From contig VFFE01005895.1 in assembly GCA_008921705.1 (NCBI GenBank), positions 62,669 to 126,668 on the forward strand: DNA of 64,000 bases, in the 5' to 3' direction. The DNA is from Burhinus oedicnemus (lineage: Eukaryota; Chordata; Aves; Charadriiformes; Burhinidae). The translations under genes and the position numbers were made by a program. Positions 1 to 13,000 of this stretch are shown piece after piece. How positions within the stretch are numbered: position 1 is the stretch's first letter; every line of letters begins with the position of its first letter. Below the pieces are notes generated by a model, which had not been told where the DNA came from, did not search any database, and was given only the letters and a program-made list of their open reading frames with translations.

Positions 1-2318
1 GCTTGTTAGCTCCCCTGTCTGTCATATATCACGTAGTCTTTGACCTTGGTTTAGTCATTCGGGTGATAAACCATCCTTTATCTTGTAGATTCATGCTCTC
101 AGTTCCTCCCATCCTTGGGCCTCAGTCTCTGTTTTCATAGCTGAGCAACATTTTAAGTTCATGTTATCTTTTGGCTAAGTACACCGTATAGTCTGCTATA
201 GTTGAACTTTATGAACTAGTTTATCCCTAAACTATATTTGTCATTCATTTTCTAAAATACATCCTATATCACATCCAGTGCCATGCAGGTTGTCTGCAGC
301 TTAGGCCTGAAGTTCAGTTCACTCTTCTGGGTCTTGCTGCTCCTTCCCCTTTAAAGGAGGAAACAGGACCAGTATATACCTGGCGATGTCACTGCAGAAG
401 AGTGTGGTTTAAAAAAAGAGAAGGTTTTCTTTGAAATCAAATTGTAACATAAGAAGATCCCCTGCATGATTCAAAAATTTTATAGCATGGCAGTCCTCTG
501 TTAATATCTGATAATAAACATAGCTGGGAGAGGGAACCAGTGTAAACAAGCAGTCTCATGACAAATAGAAAACAGTAGAGGATTAAAGCACTAAAATAGA
601 GGAACACTGAACAGCTTTCTTCCGCTTTGAAACGATAGTAACATTCACGCACTCAAATAGGGAATGCTTTTGTTTGATGGCAGAAGTGAAGGAAAGGAGA
701 AGCTGAGGTAATGCTGCATCTGACTGCCATCAAAGCCTGGTGAGAGACAGCAGAGAGGTTCAAGCATTGCTGTTGTATAGTGTATAATAGTGAATAATTT
801 TGGTTAACGTGCTCACTTCAACCATACGGCCATTTGGGTCAGCAGGGGTGCTCTCAGTTACTGCACTCGTAGGCCATTGCTGTTGTCTTGGTAGAGGACA
901 GAATAATGAAACCAACTTTTTGTCAGAAGCAATGAAGTGAAGCAAAGTGGAATCTGACAAGGTAAATAGAGTGTACTGAATTTCAGCTTGCACTACAGGA
1001 GACAGGAACAAAAATAAAAATTATAAAACCTTCCTACTGATGATAGTTTTGAACTCAAGCTGTGCCTCTGTGCAGCAAACTGATGAGTCTGGAACTGTGA
1101 AGGAAGTTAAAAAGATCTTCAGGCTTCTGCCTGTTTGTTCACAAAAGCAAAAAATTGCTTTACAGCCCTAAAGAGAGGAGTCAGATCACCAGCATGCTGG
1201 AAATGTATCTGCTGTACTTTGGCTGCTTTTCCCTTTGTGTAGTTTGAGAAAGTAAGCTTCGAAATAAGCTCTGAAGGATCAGGGAGGAGGCTTAGAATAG
1301 CAGCAGGGAAGAAGTGAGGAGGTCATTAAGTTCCATTTTTTTCCATGTATCCTTCCCATCAGATGTTTCACTTTTTGCCTAGGTACATTCCTGTTCCTTC
1401 CACTTAAAACAGGTGACCATTCTTCAGGTCAGGTTACCCATTTGGTGGTATGGGTAGGTGGCATTTGTACAGTTTCTGATGATGAGATGTTTGTTCTGCA
1501 ACACTGTTTAAACATTTCTTTGAACCCAATTAATTCAGTTGAATGCTGACATGCATTATTATTTTATGACTTGAGCTCAGATCAGTATTATGATACCTTA
1601 TTTTTCATACTGTCGTAGTTAAGGAACAAAGTAACATTTCTTCCTACTGATTTTCCTTTGTGTCTGCATGCTTAGAATGAGAAAGAATGAATAACTGGTC
1701 AAAAATCAAAAGCTTTTGTTCTGTCAGTACAAGCACTCACTCGGGGGATTGGAATCCATCATTGTTGTCTTGTATGTACTTATACCACAGATCAAATTCA
1801 TTCCTGAAGGAATTTTTATAGGTAACATTCTTTTATAATCAATGAGAGCTGGGAAATATGGGTCAGTTTGAAGAGTTACCCAAAGAACTTTTTTTCTTTT
1901 TTAATTTAAAGAAATTAAAGATATAATCCTTGTTGTTTGTTTTCTCTAAACACTAGCATTATTTGCAGATGTCTAACTGTGTATTGGCTAGATCTTTGAG
2001 TATATTATATGAGGTTTGGAATCTATACTTGGTTCTGTTTGCAAGTGTTTCTTCAGCATATTGAGTCCTGCAAATAATTACTTTTTATTAGACCAAATAA
2101 ATTTTAATTGAATGTTTGCTCTTTTGTATGCAGTCTGTTCCATTTCAAGATTGTGAAGGTTAGCACTAGTTTTATTTTGCGTAATAAAAACATTGGCTTA
2201 ATTTGTTGTCTCGCTGTAGGATTACGTTTCTTAGTTTATTTTAATAAAGAAGCGTAGCTGTTCAACATATATATTTCTGATAGTTCAAAAAATGTATCTT
2301 CTCTTTTTCTCTTCTCAG
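1..2318 (+). other. LRCH1: 3' part of LRCH1 intron 1
   Basis: No coding exon, CpG-rich segment or clear repeat is seen. The short antisense ORFs have no recognisable domain. The stretch ends in a pyrimidine-rich tract and CAG acceptor at 2316-2318. Confidence 0.7.
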
Positions 2319-2463
2319 ATTTATCCAAGAATAGATTAACTGAGGTTCCTACGGAGTTGTGCCATTTTGTGTCACTGGAAACACTAAATCTATACCACAA
2401 TTGTATTAAAATTATACCAGATGCCATAGTAAACTTGCAAATGCTAACTTACTTAAATTTGAG
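2319..2463 (+). CDS. LRCH1: LRCH1 exon 1 of window (first LRRs)
   Basis: It enters in phase 1 (the first two bases complete an Asp codon) and encodes the LRR units [11 protein letters not shown] and [15 protein letters not shown], ending in LQMLTYLNL. The acceptor follows a CT-rich tract and the donor is GAG|GTAAGT. The split serine codon (AG|T) joins perfectly to the next exon. It probably corresponds to exon 2 of the human gene. LRRs form the curved binding surface of the protein. Confidence 0.95.
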
Positions 2464-4021
2464 GTAAGTTTAACTTTGCCACATTTTTTGTTTATTTGCA
2501 AATGTGTAAAGCTTTTTTGCCTGCACTTTATGTGTTTCTGGAACAACTGACTACATTTTTCATTTTATTGGAAGCTCTAATGCAAAAACTCAATGGCTGT
2601 AGATACAGCTCTATATGAAGGCACTGTAAAAGGCAGAATGTAAAACTAGTTATTTAAAGAAAGCCTAACTAATATTAATCCTTTTCTTTCCCTTATTCTT
2701 GTAGCAAATTTGAAATGCTAATCACATCAGTACAGTCAGATTTTTTTAATTCCCTTCTGATGATAAATTTTGTGAAACTTGACATAGTTTTTGTAGTTAA
2801 AAAGCTGGAGGGACAAAGACAGAGGATTAATGGTTTTTTTCATGGGGAATGGAGAGGAAAAGCATAATGCTTTTTCACTACTATACTCTTATTGTGCAGA
2901 AGTATAGTTACTGCCTGTTTTTGGATGAAGGGGCAAAGAATTAGGCACTTTTGTCTCTTTTCCATGAAAAATGTGTGTGAATACTAATCGGTATAGAGAA
3001 TTGCTACTGGATAAAGTGCAGGTGAATGCATATTTGCTTTTGAGAGAGGGAATGTCAGCACTTTTTCAATTGGGACAAGGTGTGGAGGTTTATTTGCAAT
3101 TGACTGTGTAAAAACTGTAATAGGGAAGACACAATAATCTGGTCTTTGAGAGAATAAAGTTTGGGCTGGGGGCGAAGTGGCTCTTGGCTTTTAAGTTCTA
3201 GATATGAAAGATCGATCATCAGTTTTGTAAACACTGAGGATGTTTCTCAAGCCCTCCTGTACTGTTAGCATACTGCAGTGTTGGCCACTGTGGAACACTA
3301 GTTTTGGCTCTAAAAATTGAAAGAGAATAATGTGTCCTGAGTATCTGCATACATGTAAGGAATAGGACTTGAAATTTTGAAATAGTGTTTGTTAGAGATA
3401 CATAAAGAAATTAAGACTGGATGAAATTAAGTTTACATAAAACATCTTAGTAAATTTTGGAATTAGAATGAACTCAATTAGAACTCAATGTAGGGATCTA
3501 GTGAATTAGAACTCAATATAGTGATGGAATTTGTGTGAATCGTGATAAACTCGGAATAGTTACAGAGTTAATATAATGTATTACATAAATTAGACAATCA
3601 AAACAAAAGGAAATTTTTCAAGTTTTACTAAATAAGGTCATTTCCCTCAGTTTAAAATCTCCTCTGCACTTGGATGTGCCCTTCCCCTATGTTAGCTGAA
3701 CATAGTAAGCAGTCTGTAGAAGAAGGAAAGATATCCTTGACTAGCTAACCATGTTGCTTCTTGGCAAAAAAAATGTTATAGATTTAAATTAATATTTTTC
3801 TGCCTGTTACCAGCAGAGGCCATATGCTAAATAGAATTAGAAAGTGATGCCAAGAGATATACATAGCCTTTGGGCCTTGGTGGGTACGGTTCATGTTTTA
3901 TTTAAAGAAATTCCTTTTACACTAATGATGATTTATTACTCACTTGCCCTGGTTATGTGCAGTTCCTTATATCTTGGTGTGTTGCTTCTCAGTTGTATAG
4001 AACTTAAATATGATTTTTACT

Positions 4022-4053
<32 letters not shown>

Positions 4054-7000
4054 CTTTTTGGTCTGNNNNNNNNNNNNNNNNNNNNGGTGCATAGTGTAAC
4101 TTCTTTAGATTCTAGACTTCCTTAATTTGAGTTCTTTAGAATTTAAAAAATTATTTCTACTTACTTTTTAGAATAAGTTATGTCTTGGTCTTCCGTAAAG
4201 ACATTAGAATTGAGAATCCTGACTCCACAATAAGCATTGATTCTTTTTTTTCAACTACTGCTGGTTAGTAGTTGGATTTCTCATTTTTAATATCCTTGGG
4301 TTTGTTATTTGATACCTGTCTGTGTCCCAGCCTGGGTAACAGAGATATGATGGTAGTTTGCTTTGTAAAACATTTTGAGACTGTTGTGTGGAGCATGAAT
4401 ATACATCTTTATATGCAGTTTTGTAGCAGACCACTGGATTGTCAGTTGAAGAAGGAATGTTTTGAGACTTTGGAATTTTGATTTTTTGTTTCCTTTTGTT
4501 TCAGTTCAGTGTTGCAACTCTTACTGGAATTACACAGGACAATTTTTGCCATCTGTTTTCAGAGTTCAGTCGTGCATATTTGTTCTCTGGACCCTTAACA
4601 GTTATGAGGAAGGTCACTAAATAGGTTCTTACTGTGATGCCACTTTAAGTCACAGTTCATTGTTTTCCTACAGGTTAATATCCATAAAAAAGAAAAAGTT
4701 CTATTTTAGGAACACCTTCAAATATTCTAGGAAAGACAGTAGTTAATGTGCTACTCTGTTGATCTTAAAGTTTCTTCTGGGAATCGATCCACAAATCACA
4801 ACAAATTAATATTTTTAATCATCTGGAGATCACAAAGGGTCATAGCATTTGTCATCTTTAAGTTCTAGCTTCTTAAGTAATTGTTAATAGAATGAGAACC
4901 TAAATCTTTTGAAAGTTTTTTTTACCAAATTTTGCTTTTCCTTGCAACTCCTCTTCATGAAAATCTTCTGCTCACTTTTTTTTGTCATCCCATCCCCTCA
5001 AGATATGGTGTGAAGAATAAAATGGCACATGTCAGTCACTTAAATTGTTTTATCAGTTTTAGGAAAAAGTAAGATACAGAGATAAAATGGCTCAATATGA
5101 GTCTTGGAAAGGAGTGAACCATTGATGGTCACAGAATTTTTCACTGTATTTACCTGGATTAATATCACAGAATCATATAACAAGTACCAAGTAATCTTCA
5201 ACTATAAGCGTGCTTTAAAGTAATTGAGAAAAATAACCATTTTATCTGTAATTTATTTATTTGTCTTTCAGTTGGAAGAAAAGCTATCTGTTATACTGCC
5301 ATATAAAACCGTAGGAATGTTTCAATACTTGCAAAATACTGTCTCAGCTGACTTTCTTGTATTTATTAGGAAGGGAAACAGCTATTCTAGGTGACAACCA
5401 GACTTGTTACGGTATTATTAAACTGATATAATGCATTTTTTCCAGAGTGGTAATATTCCACAATACTGTTCAGTCAGTAATGCGGATATTTTTGATGTGC
5501 AAGTTTTTTCTTAATGATTGCCGTTGGAAAATTTAAATTTTATCTGCATAAAATCTGACCCATCAAAATGAAGGAATTTTACAACTCTCAGACTTTATAT
5601 GAATATACAGTAGAATGTCACTTGTGTTTTTAATGTTTTGGGTTTTTTTGTTTTGTTTTGTTGCAGTCGAAATCAGCTTTCTTCTTTGCCAGCTTGCCTG
5701 TGTGGTCTTCCTCTAAAAGTCTTAATTGCAAGTAACAATAAGCTAGGTTCCCTTCCGGAAGAGATAGGTCAGCTAAAACACTTAATGGAACTGGTATGTT
5801 ACTGATCTTTTTTTATTTTTTATTTTGACTTTGGATTTAACTGGAAACAGTAAAATTCACTTTGCAAATATATTTGAACAAATGCCTAATATGATAATGC
5901 AGGTTAAAAAAATTACCTTTTGAACTTCTCAAGTGTGTTGGGTAGTAACACAATAATAGTTTCCTTTATGTTCTTCAGGACCCTTCTAAACACCGTCACT
6001 GCCCTTGGTTCATTCAAAACTCAGCTTCGAAGTTCATCATCTTTACCAGTGTTACTCACCGCCTGCACTGGCTCCCTGTTTTGCTGTCTCAAGTCCCTAG
6101 TTCTGGCTTCAGGCTCTGCAAAGCTTTATCCCCCGCTGCAGCACCCTCCCCTTCTGCTTCCTTTCTCTCTGTTAGTACTATCTGCTTACCATGTTTCATT
6201 GCGATAGCGATACTAGTCTTCGCAGTCTGTTTTCATTTTACTTCACTATTTTTGTCATGCTACCTTCCTTTCCTGAAACACACCTCTAAACAGATTTACA
6301 AAATGTTTATATTCCTCTTGTTTTCAAAGCTGTCCACATGACTACTGTTTCTGCAATCAGTAGATCATCTATAATATATTGTCTAATAAGTGAGAATCTG
6401 AAAAGGCAGAAATTGTTTGGCACCTTAACTTAAATTAATTTATTTGCACATGTTTTTTTAAAGTTTGCATGTAGAAAATCTATGTAAGAGAATGCTTCCC
6501 TTTTTCTCCCTTTGTCTTCCTCTTTTGTGTATTGGCTGAGACTGAATTCTCTGTGACATATGTGTTATGTATTCTGGTTATTACTGTTCACCTTGACCTC
6601 TTAAGATACAAATTGACAAATAAAATACATTCTGAAACTGCTAATTTATGCATAGTAAAACAATGATATTTTAATGTTTTCAACTGCTGGTATCTCCATA
6701 AACTGCATTTATCTTGCACATCTTTTCAGTATCTGAAAGCTCCTGCGTATCGTATTATTATTTTTATAACAGTAGTTTCTCTGCTAAATTATGTTATAAA
6801 AATTGAGCTGACCTTGCTTTAGGGCCCGGTCCTGCTACCGGTTCTTCATTTGTGGAGTAAAGTGGCAACTGTGGGGCTTTTTTCCATGTCGTATTCTTTT
6901 TGTACAGCATCCTCTGGTGTCAGGCTTCTATTATTTATTACAAATGATCTGGCTGTTGGTGAGGATTGGGGGATAGTTACCTTTTCCGTTCTGGGTTATA

Positions 7001-10000
7001 CCTGAGCTAAAGACTGCCAGGTTTGGTTTGTTTTGTGAGCATTATTAATTTATCTTATCAAATAGTTTATTTTGTGTGCGTGTGTGATTGGTTTAATTAG
7101 ATTACTGAAATGGTTTTGATTTAATTAACGTTCAAAAAAATGTGTTAGGTTATAGCATTGTTTCTGTTGTGCTTAAAATAGCTTCAATAAAAGATTATGG
7201 TTCCAGTTTTATATATAATTAAAGTTGAACAGTATTAAACACATCCTAATTTAGGGGATAGGATGACTGAATAGATAATAAACAAAGACTGGAGTCTGGT
7301 AGCTCCAGATTGCTTCTAGTTTAAATGTAGCCTAGCTTAGTGGTGGGGGGCTCGTGAAATAGTTGAAAGACTTGGCCTGATTCTCTCTGGTCAAAATCAC
7401 GTTTAATTTGTATGAACTGAGGTCTGCAATAATATTTTCAGTAAAGAGCTTCTGAAGTGCTTTCATATCTGATTTCCCCTCCAATTTCAAGTTTGAACCC
7501 TCCCAGTAAGGTGAACTAGTATTGCTGATGCTGAAAGTGTTTCATTTCTTAGTAGGAGTGTACTTAGCTTAATAGTAGCCCTTATACTTATTTGGGAATT
7601 TTGAAAAGTTAAAAAGTAAAAGCTTGAAAATTGATGTAGGTTATACTTAAAGGAGATACAGTTTGTTTGGTTTTTTTTAAACAAACCATATGTTTAAATT
7701 AACTTTGGGAATACCAGTCTTTAATATTGCTTTCCAGTTACAGTATAATTTCAGTGTTACTCTTTGTCATGAAGAACACAATAATTCCTGCTCTAAAAGT
7801 ATTTCAAATGAGAGGCTATAGCAACATGTCACTTTGGTAGCCTAGAAGAATTATGAAAGCTGAAGAAGGTCTGATGCTAGTTCTTTGTGATTAGAAGGAG
7901 GGGGGTAAGTGAATAACAAGTTTTTGTTAAATTGGGCATCGTTCTGTTCAGATGACCTGATTACTTAGTTTGATGCCACCATAACTGTTTGGTATATTTC
8001 CAGTGAAATGAGTTGCATTATTTAGCTGGAAATGACTGAACTGTGATGTATTGGGGGAAGCAAATAGTGGCAGGATTGAAAGCCACTATCTGTATTGGCA
8101 TGCATAATATAATGCACTTTAGATAATAAGATGATGATTGTTCTAAAATAAGAAAAAAAAAAAAAAGGGAAAAAAAATATTAAGATTAAGTCATGCTGCA
8201 GTTGTTGCACAAAACATTCAGCTGAGTGAGAGTAATGCCAGCCTGAACAGCATGTGGCCTTCAGGCGACACCACCACCCAGCCCTCTGGCAGGGCACACT
8301 GTTGTTCTGGGACATACACAGTGCTGGTGCTGAGCTGGCCCAGGGGATTGGTCCTGAGAAGTGACGGATGCCACCTGACTGCAGTCAGTTCTTGTCTTAC
8401 TAGGACTTTGCCAAGCACCCTCAGGTTTTCGAAGTGTTTTACAGCTTTTCACAGGCTACATGCAGTAAAATCTGTGTATACATAGCAAATGGATTTTTTT
8501 TGGTTTTGGTTGTTATCTAACTTTTTGAAACAAATTTTACCTCTGTAGTCACTTTTGAATGATAAAAGCATAGCTTGCTGCAAATTAGGTCAGATCTTTC
8601 CAACTAATTACTTTCTTCCCTCTCTCCTCCAAACTGGGGTAGGCAATTCTTTTTCTTTTACATGTATATATTTATATAATTTCATACTTGTGGCATGGAA
8701 TGGCGTAGATATTCCATGCAGTAAATTTTCAGGCATTCTTTTAAATTTTAGGGTTCTGGGTTATATAGATGACAGCTATCTTACAAGCATCAAAATAACA
8801 TATAAAGTATTCTCCCTGCAGGATAGAGTAAAATTATTTACAAAATCTCATTGGGAAACTTACCTTTATTTGCAGCTGCATAGCTCAATCACACCTCTAC
8901 TGTCAGCCAGGAGGATGAGTGCAAAACTGGTGTGAAGATAATCTGAACCTTACTTTGCATCAAAGAAAAGTAATTGGGCAGAGATGACTCATTAGTTGCA
9001 CCCAAATCTCTCAGATATACAGTAAAACTCTATTCTCCATCCTATCAGGTAGTATTGTGCTTCTGCCTTCTCCAGAGAAGACCTTTCTCTGTCTCTGAGA
9101 TGCTCCTGTCTCATGTTGGAAGCCTTTAAATCTCTGAGGGGGGATTTAGGTCCTTCACCTCATTCATCTAATCTGGGCCAGCAGCCTGACCAAGTGGGAG
9201 CTCCTGCCTTCTGTTTACCTAAGGATCCGTGTGCTCATGCACTGTGTAACGTTTTTACCATTCAGTATGGCTTGCATGTCGCAAGCTCTGACAGAATCCA
9301 CGTGCTTTTTAGGAATAACAGCTCAGTCAGGATTCACAATTTTTAAAATGGATGTAAGGAGGAAGTTTACCTCAATTTGGATGGTTTGGATAAACTTATG
9401 TGTGTCAATAAATATGTTAATATGGAGCCAGAGTACCATATTTGCTTTTATATTTATATTATGCTGAATTTTATTGGTTTAAGACCATTTAAACTTTACC
9501 ATAAACAAAAGAAAAATGTTGAAGATTTTTATTTGTTTTCACGCCATTGAGCTTCATGCTACAGAAATTAATGTTAAATTTAAATACACCTTACGTTTCT
9601 CTAATCTTGAGAAATTGTGCCTGTGTTGTCACGGCAGAGTGAAATATAATTAATGCAACAAGTCTGACCTTCAGCAAATGCTAGCCCCTGGGAACCTGAG
9701 TAGGTGTTTGGACTTCACTTCAGTTGTCTACAGATGTCCATGAAGCGAAGTTCCAAACTGCTGGTTATCTAGTTCCTTTAAAAATTTATTAGCCTGAAAG
9801 CCATAGGCTTTGATAGTATTTCTTCCATTACTACCAAAGTAATGGGAAAGATAAACACTGTCTTTGTCACATACACACTCATGAAGTCTAATAGAAGTCA
9901 AGAGCATAAGTATAACTAGAAATAATGTTATAGGTCTTTGTTTTCCACAGCTAGTCAAACAAAGTAATAAAAAAAAGTTGGATTGCAGTGTTTAGTAGGA

Positions 10001-13000
10001 TAAAGGATACTACTGTCTCTAGAGATCTTGTGAATGCTGACATGCTGTCATAACAGATCAGTCCTATTGGGGATGTTTTGAAAGGCTGTAAGTGGACTTT
10101 GGTTTTGAGGGTACACACTGCCAGGCTTTTTTTTCCCCCACTTCCTTAAAAATTCTCTGACTTGTTCTGATGTGTGTGCACAAGTACGCTTGGTCTAGAG
10201 TTTCTCTGCCACAAGGTGACTTTAAATTCTGTGCTCTAAAAAATGAGTATCTAATTATGAAGTTGTTTAAAGTCTGTAAATTAAAAATAGGACAGTAAAG
10301 CTTTAAAAATAAATGATCTGGGAACAGTGCAATTAACAATACTTTGTGGCAACTTGGGCAAAAGATGTGCTCATTAACTGAGATTTTTAATTTCCTCATT
10401 TAAAAGCTAAAATGATTTCCTGACTCTGTTTTGACAAGGGAAGGAAGCTTTGGCAGCAGTGAGATTCTGTTATGAGAAGAAACTTGCCTGATACAGCGAG
10501 CAGTGTTGCCAGATCACATTTGGCTTTTACTATCATTTTTTCTTAGCTAGTTTTTAGACTTGAAGATAGAGAGTTAATGTAACACTTCCGACTAGTATTA
10601 AAGCAACTATCTTCAAAGAGATGACCTGGAAATCTGACTGACTTTAGAGATTTTGTAGCCTAAGAGCTCCCAGATACAGTATAAATTCATTTCGAAACAA
10701 TCAAGACAGTAGGAGTGAACGTCCTAAAAGTATTCCGTTGGCTATTCAGCAACATTTGGCATTACCCTGCTTAGCTCTCATACTATGAAATACTGTTTCT
10801 TTTTTATAATGCAGAAATGGAAGCATAATCAGGACATTACTCAAATTTACAGGTTGCCTGGGATGTAAGCAGAGTTTTCAATGTCCTTTTGATCTCACAT
10901 TGAGAATAGACTGTTTGGTAGCAAAAATGGTAGCTAGTATCTGAAGACTATCTTGTTGTAGACTGACTTAATCCAAGAAGTTGATCTTTAGTACACATTT
11001 GTAGCAGTTTCATGTTAGCAATACTGTTAAAGTATAATATTTATTACAGTAATACTACTGTATATAAACTTGTTGCTTGAAATTATGCTCAATATAGACA
11101 GACCCTATACTTTCAACCCAGCTTTACAGCACATACTGTTTTAGGAATGCTGAAATGAGGATGGGTTCCAGTTTCGTCCTGATTATAAAACCGGTTGAAT
11201 TTAGCCATCAAATTCAGACTTGCTTAGAATCAGTCTAGGCTTCTAAGGAGTACCTTTTACAACAATATGTTGCATATCTGTAAAATACTAAGCAAGACCT
11301 GTCTTTATTATGTCCTGCTATTTGATGTGGGTTTGGTTTTTTGTTGTCTTTTGGTTGTTGTTGTTTGTTGTTGTTTGGGGTTTTTTTACACTCTTGCTTA
11401 AATATTCCCTCTAGAAGAACAAGAACCTTTTTAAAAAATCAGATCCACACAGCAGCAATTTTACGTACTTGGTTATATAGTCATGGTACTGAGTTTTTCA
11501 TGTGAACAAAAGTTAAGAACAAAAAGGTAGGACATCTTAAGCAAATGGTTTTGAATGTTTCTGTAGAAATTAACTTTCAAAATTAACTTGTTCTCCAAAT
11601 AAGTGTTTGGTCTGGGTTTTAAGTACTATGTAGGCATTTTCTCATGTATCTCGTTTTGCACTGTGTAGACAGAACATAGATGGTTGCATGTTTTCAGGTG
11701 AGTAAAATATTACAACAGTAATAGCAAATTAGCTACCATTTCACATCTGTGTTATTTAATATTTAGGAGACAAAAGTTCATTGTTTTTGTTACTGTTGCT
11801 GTAGGATGTCAGCTGTAATGAAATCACAGCATTGCCACAGCAGATAGGCCAGCTGAAATCTTTAAAGGAACTGAATGTCAGAAGAAATTACCTTGAAGTT
11901 TTACCCCAAGGTAAAAAAAAAAAATATTCTAATTCCTTTATGGTACTACTTCTTATTAGTATTTTTGACAGTGTTTTTATCATGTAAGTAGACATGATTA
12001 AAAAGTAGTAATTACCTTGTGTTCGAATGTATTTCATTTCAGCTTGCAGAAAATAACATTCAGTGGTACTTACTAAGTAACTGGGAGGTTTTTTTAAAGG
12101 AATTATCTTTATGATTCTAGGCATCTTTTGAGTTGCACAAATACTTTCCTGTGAATGCAGTATGGGAACTGTCAGCTGAATTTCAGGAAAAAAACCCTCG
12201 AAGTATTTATTTTAAAATTTATTGTCACTTGTATAACAATAACACTCTGTTCATTTCCCAGTATAGAATGGAGTAAATGTTGATTGTATTCCTGCCTGAG
12301 TTTATATTTTTCCTGAATGCAAAAGAAGGTTTATTCAGAAATATTTTACTATTTTATGGCAAAAATAAATACAGATATAACATCTCTCTTTTTTGTTACT
12401 TTTAGAACTAGTACAGCTTCCCTTGGTAAAGTTCGACTTTTCCTGCAATAAAGTGCTTATGATTCCAATTTGTTTTAGAAAAATGGTGCAGTTACAAGTA
12501 TTACTGCTTGAGAATAATCCTTTGCAGTCTCCACCAGCACAAGTAAGTAACACCTATCATTTACATTTTGCCTTAATATTGGGTCTATGATAACGAGTTA
12601 TAGCCTATAAAATGTCACCTTCTGTGATTGCAGGCTTCTGAACTCCAGTCATCATTAGTTGTTGATATATAAATAAGACATAGAAAATATCCTGTGTTCT
12701 GTGCATGAGTCTGCACCACTTAAACCAACATGAGCCTAGAAGATTTCCCTTCTGTTAGCTGCGTGTTTATTGTTTATTTTTGTTATTTCTATCTGCGTAT
12801 GAAACTTAATGTTGGAATATGTATATAATTTTGAAAAAGAGAATTGAGAAAATTCCTGGATAAATTTTCTCGCTGTTAATAAGAGTCCAGTTCTAGAAGG
12901 TTCTACAGTGATTTACTATTAACTTAAAAAATACAGAGGTGGTCTAGAATGTAATTCATGTGAAACTTATTTTACTTTATAGTGTAAGTTTATAGATTGT

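Noticed and set aside
8022..8485. Several overlapping ORFs on both strands near 8.2-8.5 kb
   Set aside because: They overlap each other in different frames, share no domain with known families, and lack splice sites matching LRCH1 phases; probably a GC-richer intron patch or an unrecognised old repeat.
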